Below are positions 18,301-29,203 of a stretch of 64,000 nt of DNA, in pieces; the stretch's first letter is position 1, and every line of letters begins with the position of its first letter. The stretch comes from Streptococcus dysgalactiae subsp. dysgalactiae (GTDB lineage: Bacteria > Bacillota > Bacilli > Lactobacillales > Streptococcaceae), in the NCBI RefSeq assembly GCF_900459225.1, contig NZ_UHFH01000003.1:1332501-1396500 (forward strand), in the 5' to 3' direction. A program made the translations under genes and the position numbers. The notes beneath the pieces are model-generated. The model ran no database searches and was not told the origin of the DNA. It was given only the letters and a program-made list of their open reading frames with translations.

Positions 18301-19835
18301 CGGTTATTGACCTCATTAATCAAAGCTTTAATATCTATCTTACCATTTGGGGTTAATGGGAGACTGTCTCGGTAAATAAACTTAGAAGGCATCATATAAC
18401 TCATCATATGATCCTTAACAGAGGCTTTGATAGCTTTGGTTAACTCTAACTCTCTGTCAAAACGCTCTTTAACCCCATCTTTGACAACGATATAGGCTAA
18501 GAGATTTTGAACTTTGTGTTCCTTATTATATCTTGGAACAGCTACTGCTGAGGCAACCATTGGGGATTGATTCAACTGTTGCGACACGTCTTCCAGCTCG
18601 ATGCGATAGCCAGCATATTTAATCTGAAAGTCTAAACGTCCACCATAGAGTAAGATATTATCTTCTGTTAAGGAACCAAGATCCCCTGTATGATATGCAG
18701 GCTGTCCTTTAAAAGTAAAGAAGGCTTCTGCTGTCTTATCAGGATTATTGAGATAACCTTTTGATACAGCAGGTCCTGTTACAATAATTTCCCCTTGTTC
18801 CCCTAAAGGCAATTCGTTCCCCTCTTCATCAATGATAAAAGTTGGAGAATCTGGTTTTGGGTAACCAATTGGCAAACGTGTCGAAGTCGAAACCATTTCT
18901 TTAGTAATTTCAATAGCAGACAAAGCCACAGTCGCTTCGGTTGGTCCATAGGCGTTAATAATCTTAGCATCTGGGAAGCGCTCAAAGAGTTTTCGAGCGG
19001 TCGATACCGTTAGCTCCTCACCATCAAAGTAAAAATGTGTCAAATTTGGCATCTTTTCTTGACAAAACTCATCGCTAAGCATGGCCATATCTGCAAAAGA
19101 TGGCGTTGACGTCCAAATACCAACTGGCAATTGAGCAATCGTCGCAAAGAGTTGTTTAAAATCTGATACCAATTCTTTTGGAAGGGCAAATAAGGTACCA
19201 CCTAAAGCTAAGGTTGGCGCCCAATACATGACTGAAAGGTCGAATGAGTACGGTGGCTGCGCTAGCATTTGTGGTTGTTTAGGAACATCAAATGCTTCAT
19301 CCTCAATCATCCAGTTGGTAAAACTTAAGAGATTGTCGTGAGAAATTTGCACTCCCTTTGGTTGACCAGTCGTCCCAGAAGTAAAAATAATGTAATAATT
19401 ATCATCCCCTTTAACTGGATGTGTTAGTTGGTAAGGTGTTTCTGTTGCTTTTGCCGATTCGATGTCTGCTAATGAAATCAGTGCGACCTTCTCAATAGTG
19501 ATGGGTAAATCTTCAATAGCAATGACTAAACTTGGTTTAGCAATCTCAACAATAGACAAAATCCGTTCTGGTGCAGAGTGTACATCTACCGGAATATAAG
19601 CATGACCTGACTTGATCAAAGCAACAAAAGTAGCCAACATGTCATAGGTTTGTGCCCCAAAAACTAAAACAGGCGACTTTTCTGGTAATCCTAGACCATC
19701 TATATAGGCAGCAATGCTGTCAGAATCCTTTTTCAGTTGCCCATAGGTGCAACGTTCTCCCAAGCAATCATAAACTGGAAAATTAGCTTGTGTTTGAGCA
19801 AAATATTCAATGCTGTCAATCATATCCTTAATCAT
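18297..19835 (-). CDS. dltA: D-alanine--D-alanyl carrier protein ligase DltA
   Basis: Cytoplasmic ATP-dependent enzyme that activates D-alanine and loads it on DltC. 512 residues, ANL adenylating family. The P-loop-like motif [16 protein letters not shown] is at about residue 152, [14 protein letters not shown] near 293, GDLG near 375, and the C-terminal [10 protein letters not shown] holds the catalytic Lys. ATG follows GGAGATGG. Second ORF of the operon, 11 bp after dltX. Confidence 0.95.
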   Translation of the reverse strand: MIKDMIDSIEYFAQTQANFPVYDCLGERCTYGQLKKDSDSIAAYIDGLGLPEKSPVLVFGAQTYDMLATFVALIKSGHAYIPVDVHSAPERILSIVEIAKPSLVIAIEDLPITIEKVALISLADIESAKATETPYQLTHPVKGDDNYYIIFTSGTTGQPKGVQISHDNLLSFTNWMIEDEAFDVPKQPQMLAQPPYSFDLSVMYWAPTLALGGTLFALPKELVSDFKQLFATIAQLPVGIWTSTPSFADMAMLSDEFCQEKMPNLTHFYFDGEELTVSTARKLFERFPDAKIINAYGPTEATVALSAIEITKEMVSTSTRLPIGYPKPDSPTFIIDEEGNELPLGEQGEIIVTGPAVSKGYLNNPDKTAEAFFTFKGQPAYHTGDLGSLTEDNILLYGGRLDFQIKYAGYRIELEDVSQQLNQSPMVASAVAVPRYNKEHKVQNLLAYIVVKDGVKERFDRELELTKAIKASVKDHMMSYMMPSKFIYRDSLPLTPNGKIDIKALINEVNNR

Positions 19836-19846
19836 CAGTCCATCTC

Positions 19847-19990
19847 CTAAAATTCATTATAAATAAAGTTACTTTGACCATGTCCTAGGTAACCAAAGAA
19901 ATAGACCAGCAACATAAAAATCAGATAAAATAAGGCTATTTTACCGATAAAAACGGCTACTTCCCTCATTCTTGATTTATTTTTTATCAT
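19847..19990 (-). CDS. dltX: DltX, small membrane protein of the dlt operon
   Basis: 47-residue protein read directly from the minus strand: [20 protein letters not shown], then a hydrophobic helix rich in Phe/Leu/Tyr and the C-terminal tail [16 protein letters not shown]. This matches DltX of Firmicutes, a single-pass protein whose C-terminal motif is proposed to take part in D-alanyl transfer with DltB/DltD. AAGG site 7 bp before ATG. First gene after the dlt promoter, commonly missed because of its length. Confidence 0.88.
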   Translation of the reverse strand: MIKNKSRMREVAVFIGKIALFYLIFMLLVYFFGYLGHGQSNFIYNEF

Positions 19991-20029
19991 ACTTTACCTT
20001 CTTGTATTAGTGAAATAATGTACTAAAAA

Positions 20030-20058
20030 ATTCTACTCGAAAAAGTCTCAGTTGACAA
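20030..20058 (-). promoter_or_regulatory. dlt operon promoter
   Basis: Minus-strand TTGTCA (20053-20058) and TAGAAT (20030-20035) with a 17-bp spacer, 40 bp upstream of dltX. Confidence 0.7.
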
Positions 20059-20153
20059 GCTAAAACCTAAATTATTAAAAAGAAAATTTATTTAATAAAA
20101 AACTTCTCAAATCTTAATATAAATGACTTGTCAATCGCTCTCCTAACTGTCAT

Positions 20154-20172
20154 TTTAAGCCTTTAGCTTAAA
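20154..20172. other. Hairpin between uvrB and dlt
   Basis: Perfect 7-bp inverted repeat tttaagc / gcttaaa with a 5-nt loop. It could be a weak terminator for uvrB transcripts or an upstream element of the dlt promoter. No T run on the minus strand supports strong termination. Confidence 0.4.
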
Positions 20173-20241
20173 GTTTTCTTAACAAAATGGAAACATTAAA
20201 AACAGCTAATATTTGACCGGTTTTGGAACATTTAAAAAGGC

Positions 20242-22233
20242 CTAATCCATTAGTTTTAACTCTAATATCATGTCACGAATTTGAGCAGCCATTTCAAAAT
20301 CAAGTAATTCAGCTGCTTCTTGCATCTGCTTCTGTAAGGTTTTAATAGCTTCTTTTCGCTCAGAACGAGACATGGTTTCATAGTCCACTGCAGTTTCTGC
20401 GACATCAGACTCCGCTGCTTTGCTGATACTGATAAGATCTCTGATATCCTTTTTGATGGTTTGTGGGATAATCCCATGTGTTTCATTATAAGCCATTTGA
20501 ATCTCACGACGACGAGCCGTTTCATCGATAGCCCGTTGCATCGATTCCGTGACCTTATCAGCATACATAATGACATGTCCATCTGCATTCCGGGCTGCTC
20601 GTCCAATAGTCTGAATCAAACCACGCTCGTTACGGAGGAAGCCTTCCTTATCCGCATCCAAAATGGCGACAAGACTAACTTCTGGCACATCAATTCCCTC
20701 ACGCAGTAAGTTGATTCCAATAAGTACATCAAAGACACCTAACCTCAAATCACGGATAATTTCTGTCCGTTCTAAGGTCTTTATGTCGCTATGCATATAT
20801 TTGACCTTGACACCCATTTCTTTTAGATAGTCTGTCAGATCTTCTGCCATTTTTTTCGTCAGTGTTGTGATAAAGGTCCGCTCACCACGTTCAACACGCT
20901 GATTGATTTCTCCCAATAGGTCATCCATTTGCCCCATACTTGGTCGCACATCTATTTCAGGATCAAGCAAGCCCGTTGGACGAATGATTTGTTCCACAAT
21001 CGTATCTGTCTGCTCCATTTCATAGTCACCTGGAGTAGCAGAAACATACACGATTTGGTGCACATGGCTTTCAAACTCTTCCCGCCTTAAAGGACGATTA
21101 TCCAAAGCAGAGGGCAACCTAAACCCATAGTCAACTAGCATTTGTTTTCTGGCTTGGTCACCATTATACATGCCTTTAATCTGTCCCATTGTCATATGAC
21201 TTTCATCAATCATAATCAAAAAATCTTCTGGGAAGAAGTCTAATAATGTATAAGGGGGTTCTCCTGCTGCTCGACCATCCATATGGCGAGAATAGTTTTC
21301 AACACCGTTAGTGTAACCCATCTCCCTTAACATTTCAATGTCATACTCAGTTCTTTGGCGTAATCGCTGCGCTTCCAATAATTTGCCTTCAGTTTCAAAA
21401 ACCTTCAACTGTTCTTCCAGTTCAGCTTGAATCTTAGCAATGGATTGTTCCATGTGTTCATCATTGGTAACAAAGTGAGTAGCAGGAAACAGAATCAAAT
21501 GGTCTACTTCTCCTATGGTTTTACCAGTCAAACTTTCAATTTCTCGAATACGATCAATCTCATCTCCAAAAAATTCTATCCGAAAGGCATGTTCATCTCT
21601 TGAAGCGGGAAAAACTTCAACCACATCCCCGCGAACTCGAAAACGGCCACGTTGAAAGTCAATATCGTTACGCTCAAACTGAATATCCACCAGCTGGTTA
21701 AGCAGTTGATCCCTAGAAATTTCTTGTCCAGGTCTGAGGCTCACTGCTGAATCAGCATACTCTTTTGGAGAACCCAGTCCGTAAATACATGAGACCGAAG
21801 CCACTACAATAACATCATTACGCTCCAATAAGGCTGAGGTTGCAGAATGACGAAGTTTATCAATCTCATCATTGACAGAGCTGTCTTTTTCGATATAGGT
21901 GTCGCTTGATGGCACATAGGCTTCCGGTTGGTAGTAATCATAATAGGAAACAAAATATTCCACAGCATTATCAGGGAAAAATTCCTTGAACTCTCCATAA
22001 AGCTGTCCCGCTAAGGTTTTATTGTGAGCAATCACTAAGGTCGGTTTATTAACCTTGTTAATGACCTGACTCATGGTATAGGTCTTTCCCGTCCCAGTAG
22101 CACCCAAAAGAATCTGAGCTTTTTCTCCGCCTTTAATATTGTCTACTAAGGTCTCAATAGCTTGGGGTTGGTCGCCAGATGGCTCATATTTTGAAACCAA
22201 ATGAAAAGGTTTGTTATCACGTTTATCAATCAT
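20242..22233 (-). CDS. uvrB: Excinuclease ABC subunit B
   Basis: DNA damage verification helicase-like subunit of nucleotide excision repair. 663 residues from the ATG at 22233, which follows GAGGATAATGAA; the frame opens earlier (22320) but [10 protein letters not shown] is the streptococcal start. Walker A GATGTGKT near residue 46, beta-hairpin region [14 protein letters not shown] near 93, helicase motif DESH near 338, [12 protein letters not shown] near 540, and the C-terminal UVR motif ([12 protein letters not shown]). Monocistronic between divergent glnP and the dlt operon. Confidence 0.95.
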   Translation of the reverse strand: MIDKRDNKPFHLVSKYEPSGDQPQAIETLVDNIKGGEKAQILLGATGTGKTYTMSQVINKVNKPTLVIAHNKTLAGQLYGEFKEFFPDNAVEYFVSYYDYYQPEAYVPSSDTYIEKDSSVNDEIDKLRHSATSALLERNDVIVVASVSCIYGLGSPKEYADSAVSLRPGQEISRDQLLNQLVDIQFERNDIDFQRGRFRVRGDVVEVFPASRDEHAFRIEFFGDEIDRIREIESLTGKTIGEVDHLILFPATHFVTNDEHMEQSIAKIQAELEEQLKVFETEGKLLEAQRLRQRTEYDIEMLREMGYTNGVENYSRHMDGRAAGEPPYTLLDFFPEDFLIMIDESHMTMGQIKGMYNGDQARKQMLVDYGFRLPSALDNRPLRREEFESHVHQIVYVSATPGDYEMEQTDTIVEQIIRPTGLLDPEIDVRPSMGQMDDLLGEINQRVERGERTFITTLTKKMAEDLTDYLKEMGVKVKYMHSDIKTLERTEIIRDLRLGVFDVLIGINLLREGIDVPEVSLVAILDADKEGFLRNERGLIQTIGRAARNADGHVIMYADKVTESMQRAIDETARRREIQMAYNETHGIIPQTIKKDIRDLISISKAAESDVAETAVDYETMSRSERKEAIKTLQKQMQEAAELLDFEMAAQIRDMILELKLMD

Positions 22234-22356
22234 TTCATTATCCTCGATTGTCTCTCTTACTTCCATTTTATCATATCCCAGAAAGAAACGTCTGATAAAA
22301 ACTCCCCAAACCTTCCACACTAATGTTAGGTTTTATGACATGAAAAACTAGACTTA

Positions 22357-22385
22357 TTGCCTTCTTTTAAAAAATTTGCTATAAT
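22357..22385 (+). promoter_or_regulatory. glnPQ promoter
   Basis: TTGCCT (22357-22362), 17-bp spacer, TATAAT (22380-22385), 34 bp before the glnP ATG. Confidence 0.7.
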
Positions 22386-22419
22386 GAGTCATATTTTTTA
22401 TTTTTATAAGGAGATTAGT

Positions 22420-24597
22420 ATGACCTACAAATTAAAAGCGTTATTGCTTGCAATAGTATCCATCATTTTCATGACAGGTAGTATTGCAAGCACTGAAACA
22501 ATTGATATTGTTTCGGATACAGCTTACGCCCCATTTGAATTTAAAGATTCAGATCAAGTTTATAAAGGAATTGATGTTGATATTATCAATGAGGTAGCAA
22601 AACGCCAAGCTTGGGACTATAACATGACCTTTCCTGGATTTGATGCGGCTGTTAATGCCATTCAATCTGGTCAAGCTGATGCTCTGATGGCTGGTACGAC
22701 GATTACTGAAGCTCGTAAAAAGGTCTTTCATTTCTCAGACCCATACTACGACACTAAAATCGTTATTGCGACACGTAAGGCAAATCCTGTCAAAAAGTAT
22801 AGTGACCTAAAAGGAAAGACAGTTGGTGTCAAAAATGGTACGGCAGCTCAATCTTTCTTGGATAAATACAAGAAAAAGTATGGGTATACTGTTAAAACAT
22901 TTGACACGGGCGACCTCATGTACAACAGTTTAGCTACCGGATCGGTTGCAGCTGTCATGGATGATGAGCCAGTTATCCAATATGCGATTAGCCAAAACCA
23001 AGACCTTGCCATCAACATGAAAGGTGAGGCAATCGGTAGTTTTGGTTTTGCCGTTAAAAAAGGAAGTGGCTATGACTACTTGATTGATGATTTCAACGCT
23101 GCTCTTGCTGACATGAAAGCTGACGGGACTTACCAAGCTATTATGGCAAAATGGTTAGGAACTGACGACAAAGCAACAACAAGCCAGGCAACAGGTGATC
23201 CAACTGCCAAAGCAACACCTGTGAAAGCAAGCTATAAAATTGTTTCAGATTCCTCTTTTGCTCCTTTTGAATTTCAAAATGATAAAGGAAAATATGTCGG
23301 TATCGACATGGAGCTAATTAAAGCTATCGCCAAACAGCAAGGCTTTAAAATTGAAATTGCCAATCCAGGTTTTGATGCGGCTTTAAATGCGGTACAATCT
23401 AGTCAAGCTGACGGTGTTATCGCTGGTGCAACCATTACTGACGCTCGTAAAGCCATTTTTGACTTCTCTGATTCTTACTATACCTCAAATGTGATTTTAG
23501 CGGTCAAAAAAGGAAAAGCTATCAACCGTTATGATGATTTAAATGGTAAAACCGTTGGCGCTAAAAACGGAACTTCTTCTTATTCTTGGTTGAAAGAAAA
23601 TGCGGCTAAATATGGCTATAGCGTTAAAGCTTTCGATGATGGTTCAACCATGTACGATAGTTTAAATTCAGGTTCTGTTGAAGCCATCATGGATGATGAA
23701 GCCGTTCTAAAATATGCTATTTCACAAGGACGTCGCTTTGAAACCCCGCTTGATGGTATTTCCACAGGTGAAGTTGGTTTTGCCGTTAAAAAAGGAACTA
23801 ATCCCGAATTAATTGAAATGTTTAACAATGGCTTAGCTGCCTTAAAACAATCTGGTAAATATGACGCTATCATCGATAGCTATCTAGATTCTAAAAAAGC
23901 TGCTAAACCTGCTGAAAAAAATGTCGATGAGTCAACGATTGCAGGACTCCTCTCTAATAACTACAAACAATTATGGGCTGGTCTTGGAACAACCCTCAGC
24001 CTAACCCTTATTTCATTTGCTATCGCTATGATTATCGGGATTATTTTTGGGATGATGGCTGTCTCACCAACCAAATCTCTCCGCCACATCTCAACCATTT
24101 TTGTCGATGTGGTCCGTGGTATTCCGTTAATGATTGTGGCTGCCTTCATTTTCTGGGGTGTGCCAAACCTTATTGAAAGCATGACTGGTCACCAATCACC
24201 AATTAACGATTTTTTAGCTGCTACTATCGCCCTGTCACTTAATGGTGGTGCCTATATTGCTGAAATTGTTCGTGGTGGTATTGAAGCTGTTCCAGCAGGA
24301 CAAATGGAAGCTAGTCGTAGTCTTGGGTTGCCTTATGCAACAACAATGCGTAAAGTGATTCTTCCACAGGCCGTGAAGTTGATGTTGCCTAACTTTATTA
24401 ACCAATTTGTTATCTCCCTAAAAGATACTACAATTGTCTCAGCAATTGGTCTTGTGGAACTCTTCCAAACAGGTAAAATTATTATTGCCAGAAACTATCA
24501 ATCTTTCCGTATGTATGCCATCCTAGCAATTATTTACCTTATTATGATTACACTCTTAACAAGACTTGCAAAACGTTTAGAAAAGAGGCTTAACTAA
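22420..24597 (+). CDS. glnP: Glutamine/amino-acid ABC transporter: two binding domains fused to permease
   Basis: Imports glutamine-type amino acids. 725 residues from the ATG at 22420 behind AAGGAG; the upstream in-frame ATG lacks a site. Order: signal-anchor segment (about 1-25), first family-3 solute-binding domain ([12 protein letters not shown]..., about 27-245), second homologous domain ([12 protein letters not shown]..., about 272-490), then the permease with about five transmembrane helices and EAA loop [19 protein letters not shown]. The tandem binding domains match GlnP of Lactococcus lactis, where domains differ in affinity. The stop overlaps the glnQ ATG by one base. Confidence 0.92.
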   Translation: MTYKLKALLLAIVSIIFMTGSIASTETIDIVSDTAYAPFEFKDSDQVYKGIDVDIINEVAKRQAWDYNMTFPGFDAAVNAIQSGQADALMAGTTITEARKKVFHFSDPYYDTKIVIATRKANPVKKYSDLKGKTVGVKNGTAAQSFLDKYKKKYGYTVKTFDTGDLMYNSLATGSVAAVMDDEPVIQYAISQNQDLAINMKGEAIGSFGFAVKKGSGYDYLIDDFNAALADMKADGTYQAIMAKWLGTDDKATTSQATGDPTAKATPVKASYKIVSDSSFAPFEFQNDKGKYVGIDMELIKAIAKQQGFKIEIANPGFDAALNAVQSSQADGVIAGATITDARKAIFDFSDSYYTSNVILAVKKGKAINRYDDLNGKTVGAKNGTSSYSWLKENAAKYGYSVKAFDDGSTMYDSLNSGSVEAIMDDEAVLKYAISQGRRFETPLDGISTGEVGFAVKKGTNPELIEMFNNGLAALKQSGKYDAIIDSYLDSKKAAKPAEKNVDESTIAGLLSNNYKQLWAGLGTTLSLTLISFAIAMIIGIIFGMMAVSPTKSLRHISTIFVDVVRGIPLMIVAAFIFWGVPNLIESMTGHQSPINDFLAATIALSLNGGAYIAEIVRGGIEAVPAGQMEASRSLGLPYATTMRKVILPQAVKLMLPNFINQFVISLKDTTIVSAIGLVELFQTGKIIIARNYQSFRMYAILAIIYLIMITLLTRLAKRLEKRLN

Positions 24598-25337
24598 TGG
24601 CAGAACTAAAAATTGATGTCCAAGATTTACACAAATCTTATGTTCAAAATGAAGTGTTAAAAGGAATTGATGCTAAATTCTACGAAGGTGATGTTGTTTG
24701 TATCATTGGTCCTTCTGGTTCTGGGAAATCTACCTTCCTTCGCACCCTCAACCTCCTAGAGACGATTACCAGTGGTAAGGTCGTGGTGGACGGTTTTGAA
24801 TTATCAGATCCTAAGACTAATATTGACAAGGCACGTGAAAATATCGGAATGGTATTCCAACACTTCAACCTTTTCCCTCACATGACTGTTCTTGAGAATA
24901 TTATCTTTGCTCCTGTCGAATTAGGTAAAGAGTCTAAAGAAGCTGCTAAAAAGCACGGCATGGCACTTCTAGAAAAAGTCGGACTTTCTGATAAGGCTGA
25001 CGCCTTCCCAGGAAGCTTATCCGGCGGACAAAAGCAGCGTGTGGCTATTGCACGAAGCCTAGCCATGAATCCAGATATCATGCTTTTTGACGAACCTACT
25101 TCTGCCCTTGACCCAGAAATGGTTGGAGATGTTTTGAACGTTATGAAAGACTTGGCAGAACAAGGCATGACCATGTTGATTGTTACTCACGAAATGGGGT
25201 TTGCTCGTCAAGTAGCTAACCGCGTTATCTTTACAGACGGTGGTCAATTCTTGGAGGATGGTACGCCTGAAGAGATTTTTGACCATCCTAAGCACCCTCG
25301 TCTCATTGAATTTTTAGACAAGGTCCTAAACGTCTAA
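24597..25337 (+). CDS. glnQ: Amino-acid ABC transporter ATPase GlnQ
   Basis: ATPase that drives GlnP. 246 residues with Walker [10 protein letters not shown] (about 38), Q-loop [12 protein letters not shown], signature [12 protein letters not shown], Walker [14 protein letters not shown] and switch His in VTHEMGFA. Translationally coupled to glnP (TAATGG junction). A strong terminator follows the stop by about 34 bp, so the operon is glnP-glnQ only. Confidence 0.95.
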   Translation: MAELKIDVQDLHKSYVQNEVLKGIDAKFYEGDVVCIIGPSGSGKSTFLRTLNLLETITSGKVVVDGFELSDPKTNIDKARENIGMVFQHFNLFPHMTVLENIIFAPVELGKESKEAAKKHGMALLEKVGLSDKADAFPGSLSGGQKQRVAIARSLAMNPDIMLFDEPTSALDPEMVGDVLNVMKDLAEQGMTMLIVTHEMGFARQVANRVIFTDGGQFLEDGTPEEIFDHPKHPRLIEFLDKVLNV

Positions 25338-25370
25338 TAGATTAGACACCATACTAACTCCCAAAGAATA

Positions 25371-25405
25371 AAAAGGCAATGGCACTATGAAACCATTGCC
25401 TTTTG
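25371..25405 (+). terminator. Terminator of glnPQ
   Basis: Perfect stem aaaaggcaatgg / ccattgcctttt with a 9-nt loop, rich in A before and T after. Confidence 0.88.
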
Positions 25406-25575
25406 AATACTTTTTTCCTAAAAACAGAACCATTCATTCCCAAATGGCGATAGTTTTTCTAAGGTACTGTTAGAAAAGACCACTATCATTCCTGTCAAAA
25501 CTGACTTCCTATTGACAGATCATTTAGGGAAGATTTATCTTTGTCAAGAACATAAACAAAATTTTTTTGACAAAT

Positions 25576-25739
25576 TTATATCTTCTCCATTTCTCTCTTG
25601 ATTAACTTTAGTATTTTATCTTTGTATGTTTCCCCTGTACCTTGCTTGAAATATAGGTTTACAGTGTATTTTGTCTTTCCAATATCCATAATTAACTGTT
25701 TATTAGGTGGTTCTTTTATTTCTCTTTTTCTTCTTCCAT
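25576..25739 (-). pseudogene. TnpW-like small transposon protein, probably frameshifted
   Basis: The minus frame ends with KREIKEPPNKQLIMDIGKTK and a short Lys/Glu tail. I associate this pattern with the small TnpW-type proteins of conjugative and mobilizable transposons. A strong AGGAGG site and ATG (25739) lie just upstream, but that ATG is in a different frame and stops after seven codons. One base gained or lost in the A-rich stretch at about 25718-25736 would reconnect them. Family assignment is from memory and moderate. Together with the relaxase fragment 1.2 kb to the right it suggests a decayed mobile element. Confidence 0.4.
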
Positions 25740-25794
25740 GTGCCCTCCTTTCCGTTTTTATACAAAGAAAAAACAGTAAATCTGGATGTATACT

Positions 25795-26850
25795 ATAAAA
25801 GTAGACAAAACTTTGTGTGTTACAATCTGTTTTAAAAGACACAAAAACGAAAGGACAACCTATGTCAACATTTAAACGCTATGATGAAGAATTCAAACAA
25901 TCTCTTGTCAACCTTTATCAAACTGGAAAAACTCAGTCTGAACTCTGTAAAGACTATGGGGTATCCGCTTCTGCGCTTGCAAAATAGATCAAACAGTATT
26001 CTCAAGTCAAACTCGAAGATAATTCTGTACTTACTGCCAAGCAAATACAAGAGCTACAAAAACCTAATGCGCAGCTTGAAGAGGAGAACCTTATCCTAAG
26101 TGCTATATTCATGCAAAACTTAAAGTAAGACTCCTTGCTGTCTATCGGTTACGCTTTGAACACGCCACAACAACCTTGTGTCGTGTTTTACGTGTCAATC
26201 GCTCCACTTACTATAAATTTCTAAAACTTAAGCCCTCAAAAAGAGAATTGGATAATCAAATTTATAGAAAACAAATACTTGAGATTTATACCAAAGCAAA
26301 CAAAAGACTTGGTGTGAAGTCTATCAAGGTCATTCTTCAAAGAGACTACGACACAAAAATCTCTGAAGGAAGAATTTACCGTCTGATGAAGAATATGGCG
26401 CTCCCTAAAATGGCTACCCTTAAGCCAAAAACAGCTCTTAAAAAGACTCAAAAAACGTATCCTCAAAACTTACTCAACCAGACATTTTATCCTGACAAAC
26501 CTAATCAAGTATGGTCTTCTGACTTCACCTATATTTCTATTGGATATAAGAAATATGTCTATCTCTGCGCAATACTTGATCTCTATTCTAGAAAATGTAT
26601 TGATTGGAAACTGAGTCATCGTATGGATGCAAAGTTAGCATGTGACACTCTAGAATTAGCTCTTAATAAAAGAATGATTGAAGAAACACTTCTCTTTCAT
26701 TCCGACCAAGGGTCACAATTTAAGGCCAGGGAATTTAGAAAAATAATTGATGACAATAATATCATGCATTCTTTTTCTAAACCTGGATATCCTTATGATA
26801 ATGCCGTAACTGAAGCATTTTTCAAATATTTAAAGCATAGACAAATCATT
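25795..26850 (+). mobile_element. Truncated IS3-family element
   Basis: Begins near 25800 at TAGACAAAACTTTGTGTGTT, which looks like an IS end, and breaks off within orfB at about 26848, where the sequence changes to reverse-strand relaxase coding. No right terminal repeat. Different from the two intact IS copies in this window. Confidence 0.7.
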
Positions 26851-26865
26851 AGCACTTTCAAATAA
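25862..26865 (+). pseudogene. Decayed IS3-family transposase (orfA and orfB)
   Basis: orfA starts MSTFKRYDEEFKQSLVNLYQ at 25862, a typical IS3 helix-turn-helix. It is broken by TAG at 25985-25987 where ALAKWIKQYS would be expected (Trp to stop). The frame then reads on through the coiled coil QELQKPNAQLEEENLILSA to a stop near 26127. orfB is open from 26176 for 229 residues: HTH_21-like KRLGVKSIKVILQRDYD, then DDE core SSDFTYISIGYKKYVYL, FHSDQGSQFKA and PYDNAVTEAFFKYLKHRQI. The last five residues before its stop come from fused foreign DNA, so the C-terminus after the catalytic Glu is missing. Inactive. Confidence 0.75.
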
Positions 26866-27058
26866 AATAAGCTCTGCGGTATGTTCGTTGTAAAAATCTT
26901 CCTGTTTGCTTTTCTTTAGCTTGCTATAGGCTTTATAGGTATCTTTATGTTTCAAATATTTTTCTGCTTGGTCTATAAGTTTGGTGTTATCATCAATTCT
27001 TTTTTTCAGTATCTTTCAAGGCTCTTGTGGTCTTGTAATTCTTATCTCTTAAAGTAAC
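26850..27058 (-). pseudogene. Relaxase/mobilization protein fragment
   Basis: No long ORF is called here, but the minus strand encodes KRIDDNTKLIDQAEKYLKHK, DTYKAYSKLKKSKQEDFYNE and HTAELILFESAN in one frame (about 27013 down to 26850). A further piece in another frame upstream (VTLRDKNYKTTRALKDTEKK) extends to 27058. This Lys-rich stretch resembles the C-terminal part of relaxases of Gram-positive mobilizable transposons. It is cut at the left by the truncated IS3 copy and at the right by the IS1182-type remnant, and is itself frameshifted. Assignment is from memory of the family. Confidence 0.5.
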
Positions 27059-27061
27059 TAT

Positions 27062-27515
27062 ACTTTATTTACAAACTGGAATGTTAATCCAGCTTGTCTT
27101 TTCTTTTACTATTGTTATCACAATTGGTCTTGATATGATCACTTTTAGGCAAACTAAAAAGACTATTTCAGCCATTATCTTACTATATTTTTTCATATTT
27201 AAGCATGCTAAAGTCAGCCCAAGAAACCAGCGGTAAGCCACATTAACCTCAATTTCCTTGATGGTTTGACGCATGGAACGAATGCCAAAGAGACATCGAA
27301 TCATGGGAATTTTTACTAACATGACCGGATCCAAACTAGGACGACCATTATCCGCACAATAACTGTCTTCAACCAATTGATAAATAAATGAAAAATCAAC
27401 TGCACGATCAATGCGACGTAGGAGATGGTCTTTGGGAACCAACTCATCTAAACTATAGAACCCGACTTGATTTCGATTATAGTCAGGATTTTCTTTGTGG
27501 AACCTAGCAATACCT
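27062..27515 (-). mobile_element. IS1182-family transposase remnant with internal deletion
   Basis: The minus frame reads HKENPDYNRNQVGFYSLDEL (about 27500), then VPKDHLLRRIDRAVDFSFIY, NGRPSLDPVMLVKIPMIRCL and RQTIKEIEVNVAYRWFLGLT, the N-terminal third of IS1182-type transposases. It then passes directly into LACLNMKKYSKIMAEIVF, which resembles the extreme C-terminus of the same family. The catalytic middle is absent; the join falls at the repeated Gly-Leu-Thr-Leu-like stretch. A 125-residue reading frame (27065-27442) survives but cannot be active. Confidence 0.65.
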
Positions 27516-27557
27516 CCCAGAACACCTTACCTTTATGATAACTCTAGACAAACAGAA

Positions 27558-27591
27558 AAGTCCTTAGAAAAGTGAATGTCTAAGGACTTTG
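27558..27591. terminator. Terminator between IS debris and the 52-residue ORF
   Basis: Stem aaagtccttaga / tctaaggacttt with a short loop. On the minus strand it lies just after the 52-residue gene and would end the obg transcript. Confidence 0.7.
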
Positions 27592-27612
27592 TCTTCAATC
27601 TGGGATGAAGTC

Positions 27613-27771
27613 TTAAGCTTCATCCTTTTTTAATTTCTCACGTTCTAAGCGTAAGCGCCTATTGGGATTTAAAAGATTAAATAATTCTTCTAATTTCTCA
27701 GCATTCCAAACATCTGCTGCCGATACAAAATTCCCATCCTTATCCTTAAAGGATATTGGTTTATCACCCAT
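27613..27771 (-). CDS. Conserved hypothetical protein, 52 residues
   Basis: Small soluble protein: MGDKPISFKDKDGNFVSAAD, then VWNAEKLEELFNLLNPNRRL and a charged C-terminus LRLEREKLKKDEA. Chosen ATG (27771) has GAGGAGG 7 bp upstream; the same frame is open further up but without a ribosome site. It follows obg by 64 bp on the same strand and precedes the terminator, so it is probably cotranscribed. I recall a similar ORF after obg in group A streptococci. Function unknown. Confidence 0.75.
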   Translation of the reverse strand: MGDKPISFKDKDGNFVSAADVWNAEKLEELFNLLNPNRRLRLEREKLKKDEA

Positions 27772-27835
27772 AAGAAACCTCCTCTTAAAGATAACACACA
27801 AGAGCACTATCACACTGCTATTGCCATGGATTGCC

Positions 27836-29149
27836 TTAATCCACAAATTCAAATTCAAACTTGCCAATTCGAACTAGATCCCCATCTTTTGCTCCGCGTT
27901 CACGTAGGGCTTCATCAACACCCATACCGCGCAATTGACGAGCAAATTTCATAATGGATTCATCACGTTCCATATTGGTCATGACAAAGAGACGTTCCAA
28001 TTTCTCACCAGACAAGACCCAAGTAGCATCATCATCTCGGGTAATCTCAAAGTCTTTTTCAGTTTCTGCAAAGCCATAGTAAGCTTCTTCATCCACCAGA
28101 TCAGCTTCATCATATAATAAGAATTCATCCGTCTTAGCAAGTAAGTCTGCTGTTGCTTCTAACAAGTTATCTAAGCCTTGATGTGCTAAACTTGAAATAG
28201 GGAAAATCATTGGTAGGTCATCAAACTCGTCATATTGGGCAGCCAATTTTTCCTTGAAGGCTTTCAAGTTTTCTTGAGCCTCTGGCATGTCCATTTTATT
28301 AGCTACAATAATCTGTGGGCGCTCCATCAATCGCAGATTATAGGTTTCCAACTCGTTATTAATGGAAACATAATCTTCGTAAGGGTCACGGCCCTCACTA
28401 GCAGACATGTCAATCACATGTAAGATAACCCGCGTCCGTTCAATATGACGGAGGAACTGAGTCCCCAAACCAACCCCTTGGCTAGCACCTTCAATCAAAC
28501 CTGGTAGATCTGCCATAGCAAAGCTATCACCTGACTTGGTACGAACCATTCCTAGATTAGGTACAATAGTGGTAAAATGATAGGCACCAATTTTCGGTTT
28601 AGCTGATGACACAACACTTAACAAGGTTGATTTCCCAACAGATGGGAATCCGACCAAACCAACATCAGCTAAGATTTTGAGCTCTAGTTCTAACTGACGT
28701 TCCTCACCTGGTTCACCATTTTCAGCAATTTCCGGCGCAGGATTACGAGGAGTTGCAAAACGAATATTACCACGACCACCACGGCCACCCTTAGCAATCA
28801 CCACTTCTTGGCCATGTTCTACTAAGTCTGTAATCACTTTTCCAGTTTCGGCATCACGAACAGTTGTTCCTTGAGGGACAGCGATAATCAAATCTTCTGA
28901 GCCACGACCATGCATTCCCTTAGTCATGCCTTTTTCACCAGATTTCGCCTTGAATTTACGATTATAGCGGAAATCCATTAAGGTACGCAATCCTTCGTCA
29001 ACTCTAAAGATGACTGAGCCACCCTTACCGCCATCTCCTCCCCAAGGACCGCCATTTGGGACATACTTTTCACGACGAAAGGCCACCATGCCATCGCCAC
29101 CGCGACCCGCTTGGACACTAATTTTTGCCGTATCTAAAAACATACTCAT
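27836..29149 (-). CDS. obg: Obg/CgtA GTPase
   Basis: Essential ribosome-associated GTPase linked to 50S assembly and stress signalling. 437 residues. N-terminal Gly-rich Obg fold ([20 protein letters not shown] to about 158), G domain with G1 GFPSVGKST (about 166), G3 [10 protein letters not shown]4 NKMD, and a C-terminal OCT domain ending GKFEFEFVD. Start codons ATG-AGT-ATG are both possible; the first is kept because the MSMFLDTAK form is standard. Followed by the 52-residue ORF. Confidence 0.95.
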   Translation of the reverse strand: MSMFLDTAKISVQAGRGGDGMVAFRREKYVPNGGPWGGDGGKGGSVIFRVDEGLRTLMDFRYNRKFKAKSGEKGMTKGMHGRGSEDLIIAVPQGTTVRDAETGKVITDLVEHGQEVVIAKGGRGGRGNIRFATPRNPAPEIAENGEPGEERQLELELKILADVGLVGFPSVGKSTLLSVVSSAKPKIGAYHFTTIVPNLGMVRTKSGDSFAMADLPGLIEGASQGVGLGTQFLRHIERTRVILHVIDMSASEGRDPYEDYVSINNELETYNLRLMERPQIIVANKMDMPEAQENLKAFKEKLAAQYDEFDDLPMIFPISSLAHQGLDNLLEATADLLAKTDEFLLYDEADLVDEEAYYGFAETEKDFEITRDDDATWVLSGEKLERLFVMTNMERDESIMKFARQLRGMGVDEALRERGAKDGDLVRIGKFEFEFVD

Positions 29150-29179
29150 ACTTTTTCTTCTCTAACTTTCTTTTACTTT

Positions 29180-29202
29180 AAAAAAACGCCTTTCAGCGTT
29201 TC
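29180..29202 (-). terminator. Terminator after the DUF4044 ORF
   Basis: Minus-strand hairpin aaacgc/gcgttt with T7 tail, right after the TAA of the 42-residue gene. It limits read-through into obg, which then relies on a promoter close to its own start. Confidence 0.75.
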
Positions 29203-29203
29203 C

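Noticed and set aside
25881..26099. 72-codon frame overlapping the truncated IS3 orfA
   Set aside because: It is a shifted frame of orfA; the recognisable helix-turn-helix is in the frame starting at 25862.
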